A stretch of 39,607 nt of DNA, taken from assembly GCA_023252055.1 (NCBI GenBank), contig JAHEXP010000010.1, positions 1 to 39,607 on the forward strand, in the 5' to 3' direction. The notes under the pieces were generated by a model, which did no database searches, was not told the DNA's origin, and saw nothing but the letters and a program-made list of their open reading frames with translations. Origin of the DNA: Coriobacteriia bacterium (GTDB taxonomy: Bacteria; Actinomycetota; Coriobacteriia; Anaerosomatales; PALSA-660). The position numbers and the translations under genes are program-made. This document shows positions 15,566 to 23,148 of this stretch, piece after piece. Each line of letters opens with the position of its first letter. Position 1 is the stretch's first letter.

Positions 15566-17668
15566 TCAGCCTCCGATGCCGATGCGTATGTCCGCGGCGA
15601 TGGCGCCGCACCCGCGCTGCGCCACGACGAGCGGGTTGATGTCGAGTTCGACGATCTCCGGGAAGTCCGACGCGAGAGCGGCCACGCGCACGAGGACATC
15701 GGCTATCGCGTCGACGTCCGAAGGCTTGGCGCCGCGCGCGCCGCGCAGCAACCCGTAGGCGCGTGTCCCTCTGATCATCCGCATCGCTTCCGCGGTATCG
15801 AGCGGTGCGAGGCGGAACGCCACATCGCGCAGCACCTCCACGTAGACGCCGCCGAGACCGAACATGATGAGCGGGCCGAACGTCGCGTCGCGCTCGACGC
15901 CGATGATGACCTCGAAGCCCGGCGGAACCATGCGCTGCACGAGCGCGCCCCAGATCGCCGCATCAGGCATGCGCCGATGCGCGCTGTCGAGCACGCGGTC
16001 CCAGGCAACGCCCAGCGCAGCGGCATCCGTGATGCCGAGGGCCACTCCCCCGATGTCGGTCTTGTGAAGGATGTCGGGGCTCGCCACCTTCAGCGCCACC
16101 GGGTAACCGATATCGTCGGCGATGCGCAGGGCCTCGGCTCGGTCACGCGCAACGGCGCCGGCGGCCTGGGGGATCCCGTAGGCGGCGGCGATCTCCGCCG
16201 CGTGCTCGTCCAGAACGAACGCACGACCGGCGGCCCTGGCCTCATCCAGCACGCGACGGACGGTCTCGCGGTCCGCCTGGACCGTCGGCGCGACCGTCGC
16301 GGGCCGAACACGGAGCTCCGCATAGCGCTCCATGGCCGACAGCGCATCGACCGCGTTCTCCGGATACCGGTACGCAGGGATGCCCGCCGCCGCAAGACTC
16401 CTCCGAGCGGGCTCGACCGTGTCCTCGCCCATGAGCACGGCGAGGGTCGTCCGGCCGCATTCGGAAGCCACGGCCGCGATCGCGGAGGCCGCCTCGTCCG
16501 GACAGGTCTGCTCCTGAGGGGTGAGCAGCACGAGCAGCGAGTGCACGCCCGGGTCGCCGGCAAGTATCCGCAGCGCCTGCGCGTACCTCTCCGGCGGAGC
16601 GTCTCCGAGGATGTCCACCGGGTTGTAGGGGGCCGCGGCCGGCGGGAGCACGGCCCGCAGCGCCTCGATCGTCGTCGGCTCCAAGGCCGCGAGCGAGACG
16701 CCGAGGCGCTCGCACGCGTCGGTGGCCATGACTGCCGGGCCCCCGGCATTGGTCAGGATCGCGACGCCACGGCCCGCTGGGAGCGGCTGGGCGGCGAACG
16801 CCTCGGAGATCCCGAACAGCTGCTCCGCGTCGCGCGCACGGAGTACGCCGGCGGCTTCGAACGCCGCCTCGTACGCCGCATCGGATCCGGCCAGGCTGCC
16901 TGTGTGCGAGGACACGGCGCGCGCACCCGCCTCCGAGACACCGGCCTTGAGCAAGACGACCGGCACCGTGCGCGTGACCTCGCGTGCGGTGCGCAGGAAC
17001 GCCTCGCCGTCCACCACCGACTCCAGGTACCCCGCGATCACTCTCGTGCCGCCCCGCTCTGCGAACGCCCGAAGGAAGTCGGCCTCGGAGAGGTCCGCCC
17101 GGTTGCCGAGCGAGACGAACCCCGCGAGCCCGCCGCGTCCGCGCGCCCAGTCCAGTATCGCCGTGCCGAGGGCGCCCGACTGCGTGACGACCGCTATCGA
17201 CCCGCTGGGGACCATGGTTCCCGCGAACGAGGCGTTCAGGTGCTGAGAAGGCACCATGAGGCCGAGACAGTTGGGGCCCAGCATGCGGATGCCGTGAGCG
17301 CGCGCGATCGACGCGATCTCACGCTCCAGAGCGCCGCCGGCCGGACCGGTCTCTTTGAAGCCGGCGGAAACAACCACGACGCCGAGGACTCCGGCCGCGC
17401 CGCACTCCTCCATCACAGCCGGCACCCTCGTAGCGGGGACCGCGATCACAGCGAGGTCGGGAGTTCCGGGGAGGGAGGCGACATCGTGGAAGGCCGGGCG
17501 CCCCGCGATCTCGTCGGCGGCCGGGTTGACGGGCCACACATGGCCGGGAAATCCTCCGTCGATGAGCGCGTCGAACACCGAGCGTCCGACGCCGCCGGGC
17601 TCGCGTCCCGCGCCGATGACGGCGACGGAGCGCGGTGCGAGCAGGAACTCGAGGCTCACCGTCCGCAC
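15566..17668 (-). CDS. Acyl-CoA (acetyl-CoA) synthetase, ADP-forming, fused alpha-beta
   Basis: Interconverts acyl-CoA, ADP and phosphate with free acid, CoA and ATP; usually an energy-conserving step in anaerobes. The 700 residues carry a CoA-binding Rossmann domain (about 8-105, RSVAVIGAGREPGGVG), a ligase domain with SHTGSLAGSDAAYEAAF (phosphorylated His255), and a C-terminal ATP-grasp domain from about 475, including VALKVASPDILHKTDIGGV and ELDINPLVV. All three domains are in one chain. The first GTG (17668) has AGGGGG nearly abutting it; a second GTG three codons on (17659) gives the more usual SLEFLLAPRSVAVIGA start and better spacing. The acid substrate cannot be told from sequence. 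Confidence 0.9.
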   Translation of the reverse strand: MRTVSLEFLLAPRSVAVIGAGREPGGVGRSVFDALIDGGFPGHVWPVNPAADEIAGRPAFHDVASLPGTPDLAVIAVPATRVPAVMEECGAAGVLGVVVVSAGFKETGPAGGALEREIASIARAHGIRMLGPNCLGLMVPSQHLNASFAGTMVPSGSIAVVTQSGALGTAILDWARGRGGLAGFVSLGNRADLSEADFLRAFAERGGTRVIAGYLESVVDGEAFLRTAREVTRTVPVVLLKAGVSEAGARAVSSHTGSLAGSDAAYEAAFEAAGVLRARDAEQLFGISEAFAAQPLPAGRGVAILTNAGGPAVMATDACERLGVSLAALEPTTIEALRAVLPPAAAPYNPVDILGDAPPERYAQALRILAGDPGVHSLLVLLTPQEQTCPDEAASAIAAVASECGRTTLAVLMGEDTVEPARRSLAAAGIPAYRYPENAVDALSAMERYAELRVRPATVAPTVQADRETVRRVLDEARAAGRAFVLDEHAAEIAAAYGIPQAAGAVARDRAEALRIADDIGYPVALKVASPDILHKTDIGGVALGITDAAALGVAWDRVLDSAHRRMPDAAIWGALVQRMVPPGFEVIIGVERDATFGPLIMFGLGGVYVEVLRDVAFRLAPLDTAEAMRMIRGTRAYGLLRGARGAKPSDVDAIADVLVRVAALASDFPEIVELDINPLVVAQRGCGAIAADIRIGIGG

Positions 17669-17689
17669 TCCCCCTCTCGGCGCAACGCA

Positions 17690-17721
17690 ACGGCACCCGT
17701 CGCTGCAGCGACGGGTGCCGT
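17690..17721. terminator. 32-bp perfect palindrome between rpmF and the acyl-CoA synthetase
   Basis: The two halves are exact reverse complements about a CTGCAG centre; the core arm is GGCACCCGTCG. As RNA it would form a stem of about 14 bp with a tiny loop, fitting a terminator after rpmF, although no U-run follows in either direction. It also lies just downstream of a candidate -10 (TATGAT), so it could be an operator for the lipid operon instead. Confidence 0.5.
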
Positions 17722-17722
17722 C

Positions 17723-17728
17723 ATCATA
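17723..17728 (-). promoter_or_regulatory. Candidate -10 element for the acyl-CoA synthetase/plsX/fab operon
   Basis: TATGAT on the minus strand matches the -10 consensus at five of six positions. The predicted start of transcription falls inside the 32-bp palindrome. No good -35 is visible. The 79-base gap between rpmF and the synthetase is the only sizeable one upstream of the fab block. Confidence 0.33.
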
Positions 17729-17747
17729 CCGTGGAGTGTGCCGTGAC

Positions 17748-17924
17748 CTAGTCGGTCTCGACGACTTCCTTGCCCTTGTAGTAGCCGCAGGTGGGGCACA
17801 CGCGGTGCGGCAGCTTGACCTGGTGGCACTGCGGGCACAGCGACTGCGACGGCGCCTCGAGGTGATCGTGCGCTCGACGGCTGTCGCGGACCGCTTTACC
17901 GGTCTTCCTCTTCGGGACAGGCAT
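17748..17924 (-). CDS. rpmF: 50S ribosomal protein L32
   Basis: A 58-residue ribosomal protein starting [20 protein letters not shown]. It has a zinc-ribbon pair CPQCH and CPTCG, followed by YYKGKEVVE. The four cysteines mark the zinc-binding form. ATG at 17924 has AAGGA 6 bases upstream. It follows yceD, the usual partner, but a 143-base gap holding a promoter candidate separates them. The palindrome at 17690-17721 may end its transcript. Confidence 0.97.
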   Translation of the reverse strand: MPVPKRKTGKAVRDSRRAHDHLEAPSQSLCPQCHQVKLPHRVCPTCGYYKGKEVVETD

Positions 17925-18040
17925 GGTGGTTCCTTACTCTTGTCTAGGTCTGATCGTCAGCGGCCCGAAACCTTGGCTCAGGCCGTCTCTTTCGCACAGT
18001 TCGACAGGCGCGCTCTGCCACCTGTTGGACACGGGGAGGG

Positions 18041-18046
18041 ATTCTA
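18041..18046 (-). promoter_or_regulatory. Candidate extended -10 promoter for rpmF
   Basis: The minus strand reads TGTGCTAGAATCCC: an extended TGn followed by TAGAAT (five of six consensus positions). The -35 region (TAGCAC with an 18-base spacer) is poor. The element matches the rpmB promoter almost base for base (TGTGCTAGCAT). The predicted leader before rpmF is about 110 bases. Confidence 0.5.
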
Positions 18047-18067
18047 GCACACGCCCTGACCGCTGTG

Positions 18068-18601
18068 CTACGAAACAGGCCCGTCGGAGACGTGGAGGTC
18101 CTTGAGCGCGTCGAAGGGCGACGGCGCGGACTCCTGCGAGCATCCGCAATCCGTGGCGTTGAGGTCCCCGCCGCACACCGGGCAGATGCCCTTGCAATCC
18201 GGATCGTGCACCGGCGCGAACGGGAGCTCGACCACGACAGACGCCATGACGGCGGGCTCGATGTCTATGTTCGAGTCGTCCGAGATGAGTTCCACTTCCT
18301 GCTCTTCGGGGAACTCGTCATCGTGCCCGGGCCTCACGTAGAAGCCTTCGACCTCTGCCTCGAGCGGGATGCAGGTGTCGCACAGGCAACGTACGCACGT
18401 CGTGAGAACGCGTGCCTTCGCGGTGCCGGATGCAACGACCCCGGCGCCGGTGTTGGTCAGCGTGAGGTCGAAGGCCACAGGGCCATCGAACCGGTAGATC
18501 TGCTCGCCGAGTTCGACATCGGGCGCGTCGATGGAACCACTGAGGTCGCGGGACGCGGAAAGTGACTCGAGGAGCGAGCGGATCTCGACCTTGTATGCCA
18601 T
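18068..18601 (-). CDS. YceD/DUF177 family protein
   Basis: YceD proteins are linked to large-ribosomal-subunit/23S rRNA maturation and are typically encoded beside rpmF, as here. The 177 residues include the family core around ARVLTTCVRCL (Cys69, Cys72, with Cys74 and Cys77) and the acidic stretch DDEFPEEQEVELI. A second cysteine group near the C-terminus (136, 140, 143, 152, 154) includes CKGICPVCGGDL. The two clusters could form zinc ribbons. The ATG is at 18601, 21 bases after the upstream coiled-coil gene. The family call is good; the exact biochemical role is not known. Confidence 0.88.
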   Translation of the reverse strand: MAYKVEIRSLLESLSASRDLSGSIDAPDVELGEQIYRFDGPVAFDLTLTNTGAGVVASGTAKARVLTTCVRCLCDTCIPLEAEVEGFYVRPGHDDEFPEEQEVELISDDSNIDIEPAVMASVVVELPFAPVHDPDCKGICPVCGGDLNATDCGCSQESAPSPFDALKDLHVSDGPVS

Positions 18602-18622
18602 GGGAGGACCGGGACCAGGCGC

Positions 18623-19081
18623 CTACTGGCGCTGGTTGACCTTGCCCTGGAGGCGGTCGCGGCCACGCTGCACGGCGGTCAGCAGCTTGCCGAGGTTGAC
18701 CTCGAGGTTGGCGAGCATCTCGTCGGCGTAGTCCTCGGCGCCGAGGCGGATCTCGCGCTCCTGCTGACGGGCGTCATCGAGGATCCCGGCGGCCTGCTCG
18801 GCGGCACGGCGCACGATCTCCTGATCCGCAGCCATCGCATCGGCGCGGTCGCGGGCCTCTTCAAGGATGCGGTTCGCTTCCTTCTCGGCCTCCTCGAGCA
18901 TCTCCTGGCGCTCCTTGACGATCCAGCGCGCCTGCTTGAGTTCGTCGGGGAAGTTCCCGCGGATCTCGTCGATGATCTCGTAGACCTTCTCGATGTCCAC
19001 GAGCCGCCCGCGCATGAGCGGCACGGAACGGCCCGAGTCCATGGACTCTTCGATGCGGTCGACCAGGGCCAGAATGTCCAT
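18623..19081 (-). CDS. Coiled-coil protein, DivIVA/F0 subunit b-like
   Basis: An acidic, almost wholly helical 152-residue protein with no enzymatic motif. From about residue 45 to 140 it has heptad-like patterns rich in Ala, Glu and Arg (for example EEAEKEANRILEEARDRAD). This resembles DivIVA-type cell-pole proteins and the stalk of ATP synthase subunit b, but no transmembrane helix is present, so a true F0 b subunit is unlikely. ATG at 19081 is preceded by GGGAGG. It sits between coaD and yceD with 16- and 21-base gaps. A scaffold role is a guess based on shape only. Confidence 0.7.
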   Translation of the reverse strand: MDILALVDRIEESMDSGRSVPLMRGRLVDIEKVYEIIDEIRGNFPDELKQARWIVKERQEMLEEAEKEANRILEEARDRADAMAADQEIVRRAAEQAAGILDDARQQEREIRLGAEDYADEMLANLEVNLGKLLTAVQRGRDRLQGKVNQRQ

Positions 19082-19097
19082 CGGAAAGGTCCTCCCT

Positions 19098-19589
19098 TTA
19101 CCGCCCCTTGCGGAGACGTCCGACCAGCCGTTCGTTCACGTTCGCCGGAACGAGGCCTTCGACTACGCCCCCGTGGCCGGCTATCTCTTTGACAGCGGAA
19201 GAGCTGAGGTACATGTACTCGGGGATCGCGACGATGAACATCGTCTCGATCTCATCGTCGATCCGGTAGTTCAGCTGGGCCATCTGGAACTCGCGCTCGA
19301 AGTCCGTGACCGCGCGCAGTCCTTTGACGATGATCGTAGCGCCGACCTGCCGCGCCAAGTCTACCAGAAGCGAATCGAATGGGCGCACGCTCACGTTGGG
19401 GAGATGTTCTGTCGCTTTCGCGACCATCTCCACACGCTCGTCGATGGTGAACAGCGGCCCTCCGCCCTTCTCGGGAGAGAGGGCGACGGCAACCACGATC
19501 TCATCGAACACCGCAGATGCGCGCTCGATGATGTCGAGGTGCCCGTTGGTCATCGGGTCGAACGTGCCCGGGCAGACCGCGCGTTTCAC
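19098..19589 (-). CDS. coaD: Phosphopantetheine adenylyltransferase
   Basis: Fourth enzyme of CoA biosynthesis: makes dephospho-CoA from 4'-phosphopantetheine and ATP. The 163 residues begin VKRAVCPGTFDPMTNGHLDII, holding the nucleotidyltransferase motif with His17. IIVKGLRAVTDFEREFQMA and YMYLSSSAVKEIA follow, typical of CoaD. The GTG start at 19589 overlaps the rsmD stop as GTGA, with GAGG upstream. The rsmD-coaD pair is a widespread arrangement. Confidence 0.97.
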   Translation of the reverse strand: MKRAVCPGTFDPMTNGHLDIIERASAVFDEIVVAVALSPEKGGGPLFTIDERVEMVAKATEHLPNVSVRPFDSLLVDLARQVGATIIVKGLRAVTDFEREFQMAQLNYRIDDEIETMFIVAIPEYMYLSSSAVKEIAGHGGVVEGLVPANVNERLVGRLRKGR

Positions 19590-20170
19590 CGGGAGGTGTC
19601 CTCTCCGTAGAACCTGAGCAGCGTGATGGCGGTGTCGCCGTAACGGTACGTGCGTTCCTGTGCGAAGCCCGCGGGCTCGGGAACCGCCCCGCCGGCGCCG
19701 TGCTCCCACGCGACCGGGGCCCCGTCGGCGATGGCACCCGAACGGCCGAGCGACTCGAGCGCCCGGCCGACAGCGGCCTGGTCAAGTCTATATGGGGGGT
19801 CGCAGAACAGCAAAGCGAACGGCCCCATCGACTCGGCGCGCTTGAGCCCCGCGTGCATGGCGTCGCCGCCGATCACCTGGACGCGGTCGCGGACGCCGAG
19901 GGAATCCACGTTGGCGGCGATTGCCAACTGCGCTCCCCGGTCGCGCTCGATGAGCACGGCCCGCGATGCACCGCGCGAGAGCGCCTCCAGTGCGAGCGCG
20001 CCCGACCCCGCGAACATGTCGAGCACCACGGCGCCGCCGAGGCCCGTGCCAAGGCGCTCGGTGAGCGACGACATCAGCGCCTCGCGCACCCGGTCGCTCG
20101 TGGGGCGAGTGCCCTCACCCTTCGGGGCGACGAGCTTGCGGCCCTTCATGGTCCCGCCGACGATCCTCAT
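19586..20170 (-). CDS. rsmD: 16S rRNA (guanine966-N2)-methyltransferase RsmD
   Basis: SAM-dependent methyltransferase acting on 16S rRNA during 30S assembly. The 194 residues begin MRIVGGTMKGRKLVAPKGEG, and have TRPTSDRVREALM, the SAM-binding VVLDMFAGSGALALEAL (about 48-64) and the catalytic DPPY (124-127). The ATG at 20170 overlaps the recG stop as ATGA; a GTG five codons earlier is possible but less typical. Its stop overlaps coaD. Confidence 0.95.
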   Translation of the reverse strand: MRIVGGTMKGRKLVAPKGEGTRPTSDRVREALMSSLTERLGTGLGGAVVLDMFAGSGALALEALSRGASRAVLIERDRGAQLAIAANVDSLGVRDRVQVIGGDAMHAGLKRAESMGPFALLFCDPPYRLDQAAVGRALESLGRSGAIADGAPVAWEHGAGGAVPEPAGFAQERTYRYGDTAITLLRFYGEDTSR

Positions 20171-22284
20171 CCTGAACGCACCCACTCCCAGTCTCGTCCG
20201 TACGAACGCCGCATCTCGTCGAGCAACGGCACATGCGCCGCCGCGATGAGGTGCGGATCCGACTCTATGATGCCCTGCGCGTCGGCTCGAGCGGCGTCGA
20301 GCAGGTCGCCATCGCGTGCTATCGACGCGATCCTCAGCTCGGGCAGCCCATGCTGACGCTCGCCGAGCAGCTGTCCCTCGCCACGCAGCAGCATGTCGCG
20401 CTCCGCCAGCTCGAAACCGTCATTGGTGGATACGAACGCGTCCATGCGCGCACGGGCCTCCGCGGTCTTCGCGTCCGCGAACAGTAGCACCTCGCCGCCT
20501 TGCCCGCCTCTTCCCACCCGTCCCCGCAGTTGGTGGAGCTGCGCGAGGCCGAACCTCTCGGCGTTCTCCACGATCATCACCGTGGCGTTCGGGACGTCGA
20601 CGCCGACCTCGATCACCGTGGTCGCGACGAGGACGTCGGTGGTGCCGGCGACGAACTGCTCCATCGACGCGGTCTTTTCCGCCGGACGCATCTGGCCGGT
20701 CAGTAGGCCGACCTGCAGCCCCTTGAAGACCTTGGTGCGCAGACGCTCCGCTTCACGGACCGCTGCGGTCGCCTCGGTCGTGTCGCTCTCGTCGACGATG
20801 GCGCAGACCACGTAGGCCTGGTGACCGGCCGCGACGGCGGTGCGAATGACGTCGTAGGCCTCCTCGCGGCCGGAACGCGGGACGATGCGGGTGAGAACGT
20901 CCTGCCGCGTTCCTGCGTACGGATGCTCGCGCAGGTAGCTCGCGTCGAGGTCGCCGTAGAGCGTGAGTGCGAGCGAGCGTGGGATCGGCGTGGCGGTCAT
21001 GACGAGCATGTCCACGGCCTCCCCTTTGCCCCTGAACCCGAGACGCTGATTCACGCCGAACCGGTGCTGCTCGTCGACGATCGCCAACGTGAGGTGCGCG
21101 AAGACGACCTTGTCGGTGAGCAGGGCATGCGTGCCGAACGCCACCGTCGCCTCGCCCGACTCCAACTGCGCCAGGATCTCGCGCTTCTCAGGGGCGGGCG
21201 TGGAGCCTGTGAGCAATCGCCAGCGGATGCCGGCCGCGTCCAGCAGGGGGCCGACCGCTCGGGAGTACTGGCGCGCAAGCACTTCGGTGGGCGCCATCAT
21301 GGCTGCCTGCGTCCCCGAATCTGCTGCAGCGGCCAAAGCGAGAGCGGCCACCGCGGTCTTGCCCGTACCGACGTCGCCGAGCAGCATGCGGTTCATCGGA
21401 CGCGGCGAGGACATGTCAGCCGAGATCTCGGCTACCGCCCGGGTCTGGTCGGCCGTGAGAGTGAACGGCAGGGCGCGGCCGACCGATTCCTGTGCGGGGC
21501 CGCTGGAAACGTGCGCGTGCCCCTTGCGCTCCACGACGAGTGCGTGTCGTCGGGTCGCCATCCCGAGTTGGACCATGAGGAGCTCGTCGTAGGCGAGCCT
21601 CCGCCGCGCGGCGTCACGCGCCTCAAGATCGGCCGGGAACTGGATGTCGGCGAGCGCGGTGGCGCGTGAGACGAGCCCGTGGCGCACCCGGACCGCCGCG
21701 GGCAAGGGGTCCGGCACGTCGCCGTACTCCTGCAGCGCCTCGGCCACCAGCCGACGCATCCAGTTCGACGACAGACCTTCGGTTGCGGGATGGACCGGGA
21801 GGATGCGACCGAGCCACGACGCCTCGTCGGCCGATCCGAGACGCTCCACGAAGGGGGTGCGCATCTGCCGCAGCCCGAACTCCATGTTCACCACGCCGGC
21901 GAACGCGACGCGGTCCCCCACCCGGAAGCGCTGCTGCAGGTAGGGCTGGTTGAACCAGACGCCCACGAGGACGCCGGTCGCGTCGGTGATGGCGACCTCC
22001 GTGATGCTCAGGCGGGGCTTCGGGCGCTTGACCAGCACCTCGTGCACCGTTCCCACCGCGGTGGCCTCCATGCCGAGCGGGAGCCGTGCGAGCGGGGCGG
22101 TGGTACGCAGGTCGAGCCAACGGTTCGGATAGTGGCGGACCAAGTCCCCGACTGTCCGGATGCCGAGGCGCTCCAAAGCGGTCGCGCGCGGTCCGTCGAC
22201 GAACCGGACCGCGGTGACCGGATCAGCGTGTGCCGCGAGCCGCCCGCTCCTGTCGGATGCGTCCTGGCCCACCGCTTGGGTCAC
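20167..22284 (-). CDS. recG: ATP-dependent DNA helicase RecG
   Basis: Branch-migrating helicase that remodels stalled forks and recombination intermediates. The 705 residues comprise an N-terminal wedge/OB domain (about 60-150), Walker A LLGDVGTGKT (301-310), DEQHRFG (404-410), TATPIPRSLALT, VATTVIEVGVDVPNA and QLHQLRGRVGRG. GTG at 22284 overlaps the DegV-family stop as GTGA. Length and motif order are normal. Confidence 0.97.
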   Translation of the reverse strand: MTQAVGQDASDRSGRLAAHADPVTAVRFVDGPRATALERLGIRTVGDLVRHYPNRWLDLRTTAPLARLPLGMEATAVGTVHEVLVKRPKPRLSITEVAITDATGVLVGVWFNQPYLQQRFRVGDRVAFAGVVNMEFGLRQMRTPFVERLGSADEASWLGRILPVHPATEGLSSNWMRRLVAEALQEYGDVPDPLPAAVRVRHGLVSRATALADIQFPADLEARDAARRRLAYDELLMVQLGMATRRHALVVERKGHAHVSSGPAQESVGRALPFTLTADQTRAVAEISADMSSPRPMNRMLLGDVGTGKTAVAALALAAAADSGTQAAMMAPTEVLARQYSRAVGPLLDAAGIRWRLLTGSTPAPEKREILAQLESGEATVAFGTHALLTDKVVFAHLTLAIVDEQHRFGVNQRLGFRGKGEAVDMLVMTATPIPRSLALTLYGDLDASYLREHPYAGTRQDVLTRIVPRSGREEAYDVIRTAVAAGHQAYVVCAIVDESDTTEATAAVREAERLRTKVFKGLQVGLLTGQMRPAEKTASMEQFVAGTTDVLVATTVIEVGVDVPNATVMIVENAERFGLAQLHQLRGRVGRGGQGGEVLLFADAKTAEARARMDAFVSTNDGFELAERDMLLRGEGQLLGERQHGLPELRIASIARDGDLLDAARADAQGIIESDPHLIAAAHVPLLDEMRRSYGRDWEWVRSG

Positions 22285-23132
22285 TTCGCGGGCGCGTAGC
22301 CCACGCCGAGTGCACGCGGGCCGACGTGCGTGCCGATGACCGAACCGATGTCGGCGAACGTGAGTTCCGCGATATCGGTGCCAGCGGAGCGGATCGCGTT
22401 GCCCAGCTCGTCCGCGAGGTTCTTCGCCACGGCGTCGATGACGATGATCTTGAGCGGGCCGAGCTTACGGGAGCGCTCGGCCACATGCTCCGCCATCTCG
22501 CGGATCGCCTTGTTGGTGCCCTTGGACTTCTTGAACGGCTCGATGAGGCCCCCTGTGACCTGGAGGACCGGCTTGATGTTGAGAACGGACGCCGCCATGC
22601 CCTGGGTGCGGCCGGCGCGGCCGCCCTTCACGAGGTAATCGAGCGTGTCGAGCACGAAGAACAGCTCGGTCTTCGCAGCGGTCTCGACCGCCGCCTTCTC
22701 AACAGCGTCGAGGTAGCCGTCAGCATCGCGGACGGCGCACGCTGCGTCGATCGCGAAGGCGATGGCGCCCGAGACGAAGGTGGAGTCCACCACGCGGACC
22801 GGAACCGGTGCGGTGCTCGCGGCCATGATCGCGGACTCGTACGTCCCGGAGAGCTTGGCGGACAGGTGGATCGAGACGATCCCCTCGGCGCCTTCGTCGG
22901 CCAGGCGCTGGTACACCTCGGCGAACTCCCCGGGGGTCGGCTGCGAGGTGGTCGGCATCTGGACCGCACTGCGAAGGCGCGGGTAGAACTCTTCAGGCGT
23001 GAGGTCGATCCAGTCACGGACGGTCTCGTCGCCGAAGTGCACCTTGAGGGGCACCATGGTGACGTTGCGGGCCGCAAGAGCGGCCGGACCCAGGTCACAC
23101 GTGCTGTCGGTCACGATCGCGATTCTCGGCAT
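22281..23132 (-). CDS. DegV family fatty-acid-binding protein (FakB-like)
   Basis: DegV/FakB proteins hold a fatty acid and present its carboxylate to the FakA kinase. The 283 residues begin MPRIAIVTDSTCDLGP and carry TTSQPTPGEFAEVY with the lipid-contact serine region (about 61-74), HLSAKLSGTYESA, and DYLVKGGRAGRTQG. ATG at 23132 has GGAGG 10 bases upstream. It follows the FakA-like gene by 16 bases; that adjacency supports the kinase-partner role. The acyl-chain preference cannot be read from sequence. Confidence 0.9.
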   Translation of the reverse strand: MPRIAIVTDSTCDLGPAALAARNVTMVPLKVHFGDETVRDWIDLTPEEFYPRLRSAVQMPTTSQPTPGEFAEVYQRLADEGAEGIVSIHLSAKLSGTYESAIMAASTAPVPVRVVDSTFVSGAIAFAIDAACAVRDADGYLDAVEKAAVETAAKTELFFVLDTLDYLVKGGRAGRTQGMAASVLNIKPVLQVTGGLIEPFKKSKGTNKAIREMAEHVAERSRKLGPLKIIVIDAVAKNLADELGNAIRSAGTDIAELTFADIGSVIGTHVGPRALGVGYAPAK

Positions 23133-23148
23133 TTCCGAAAGACCTCCC

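Noticed and set aside
15557-17746. A 729-codon plus-strand open frame opposite the acyl-CoA synthetase
   Set aside because: The synthetase on the minus strand has clear domains and catalytic residues. The antisense translation is low-complexity and has no ribosome-binding site.
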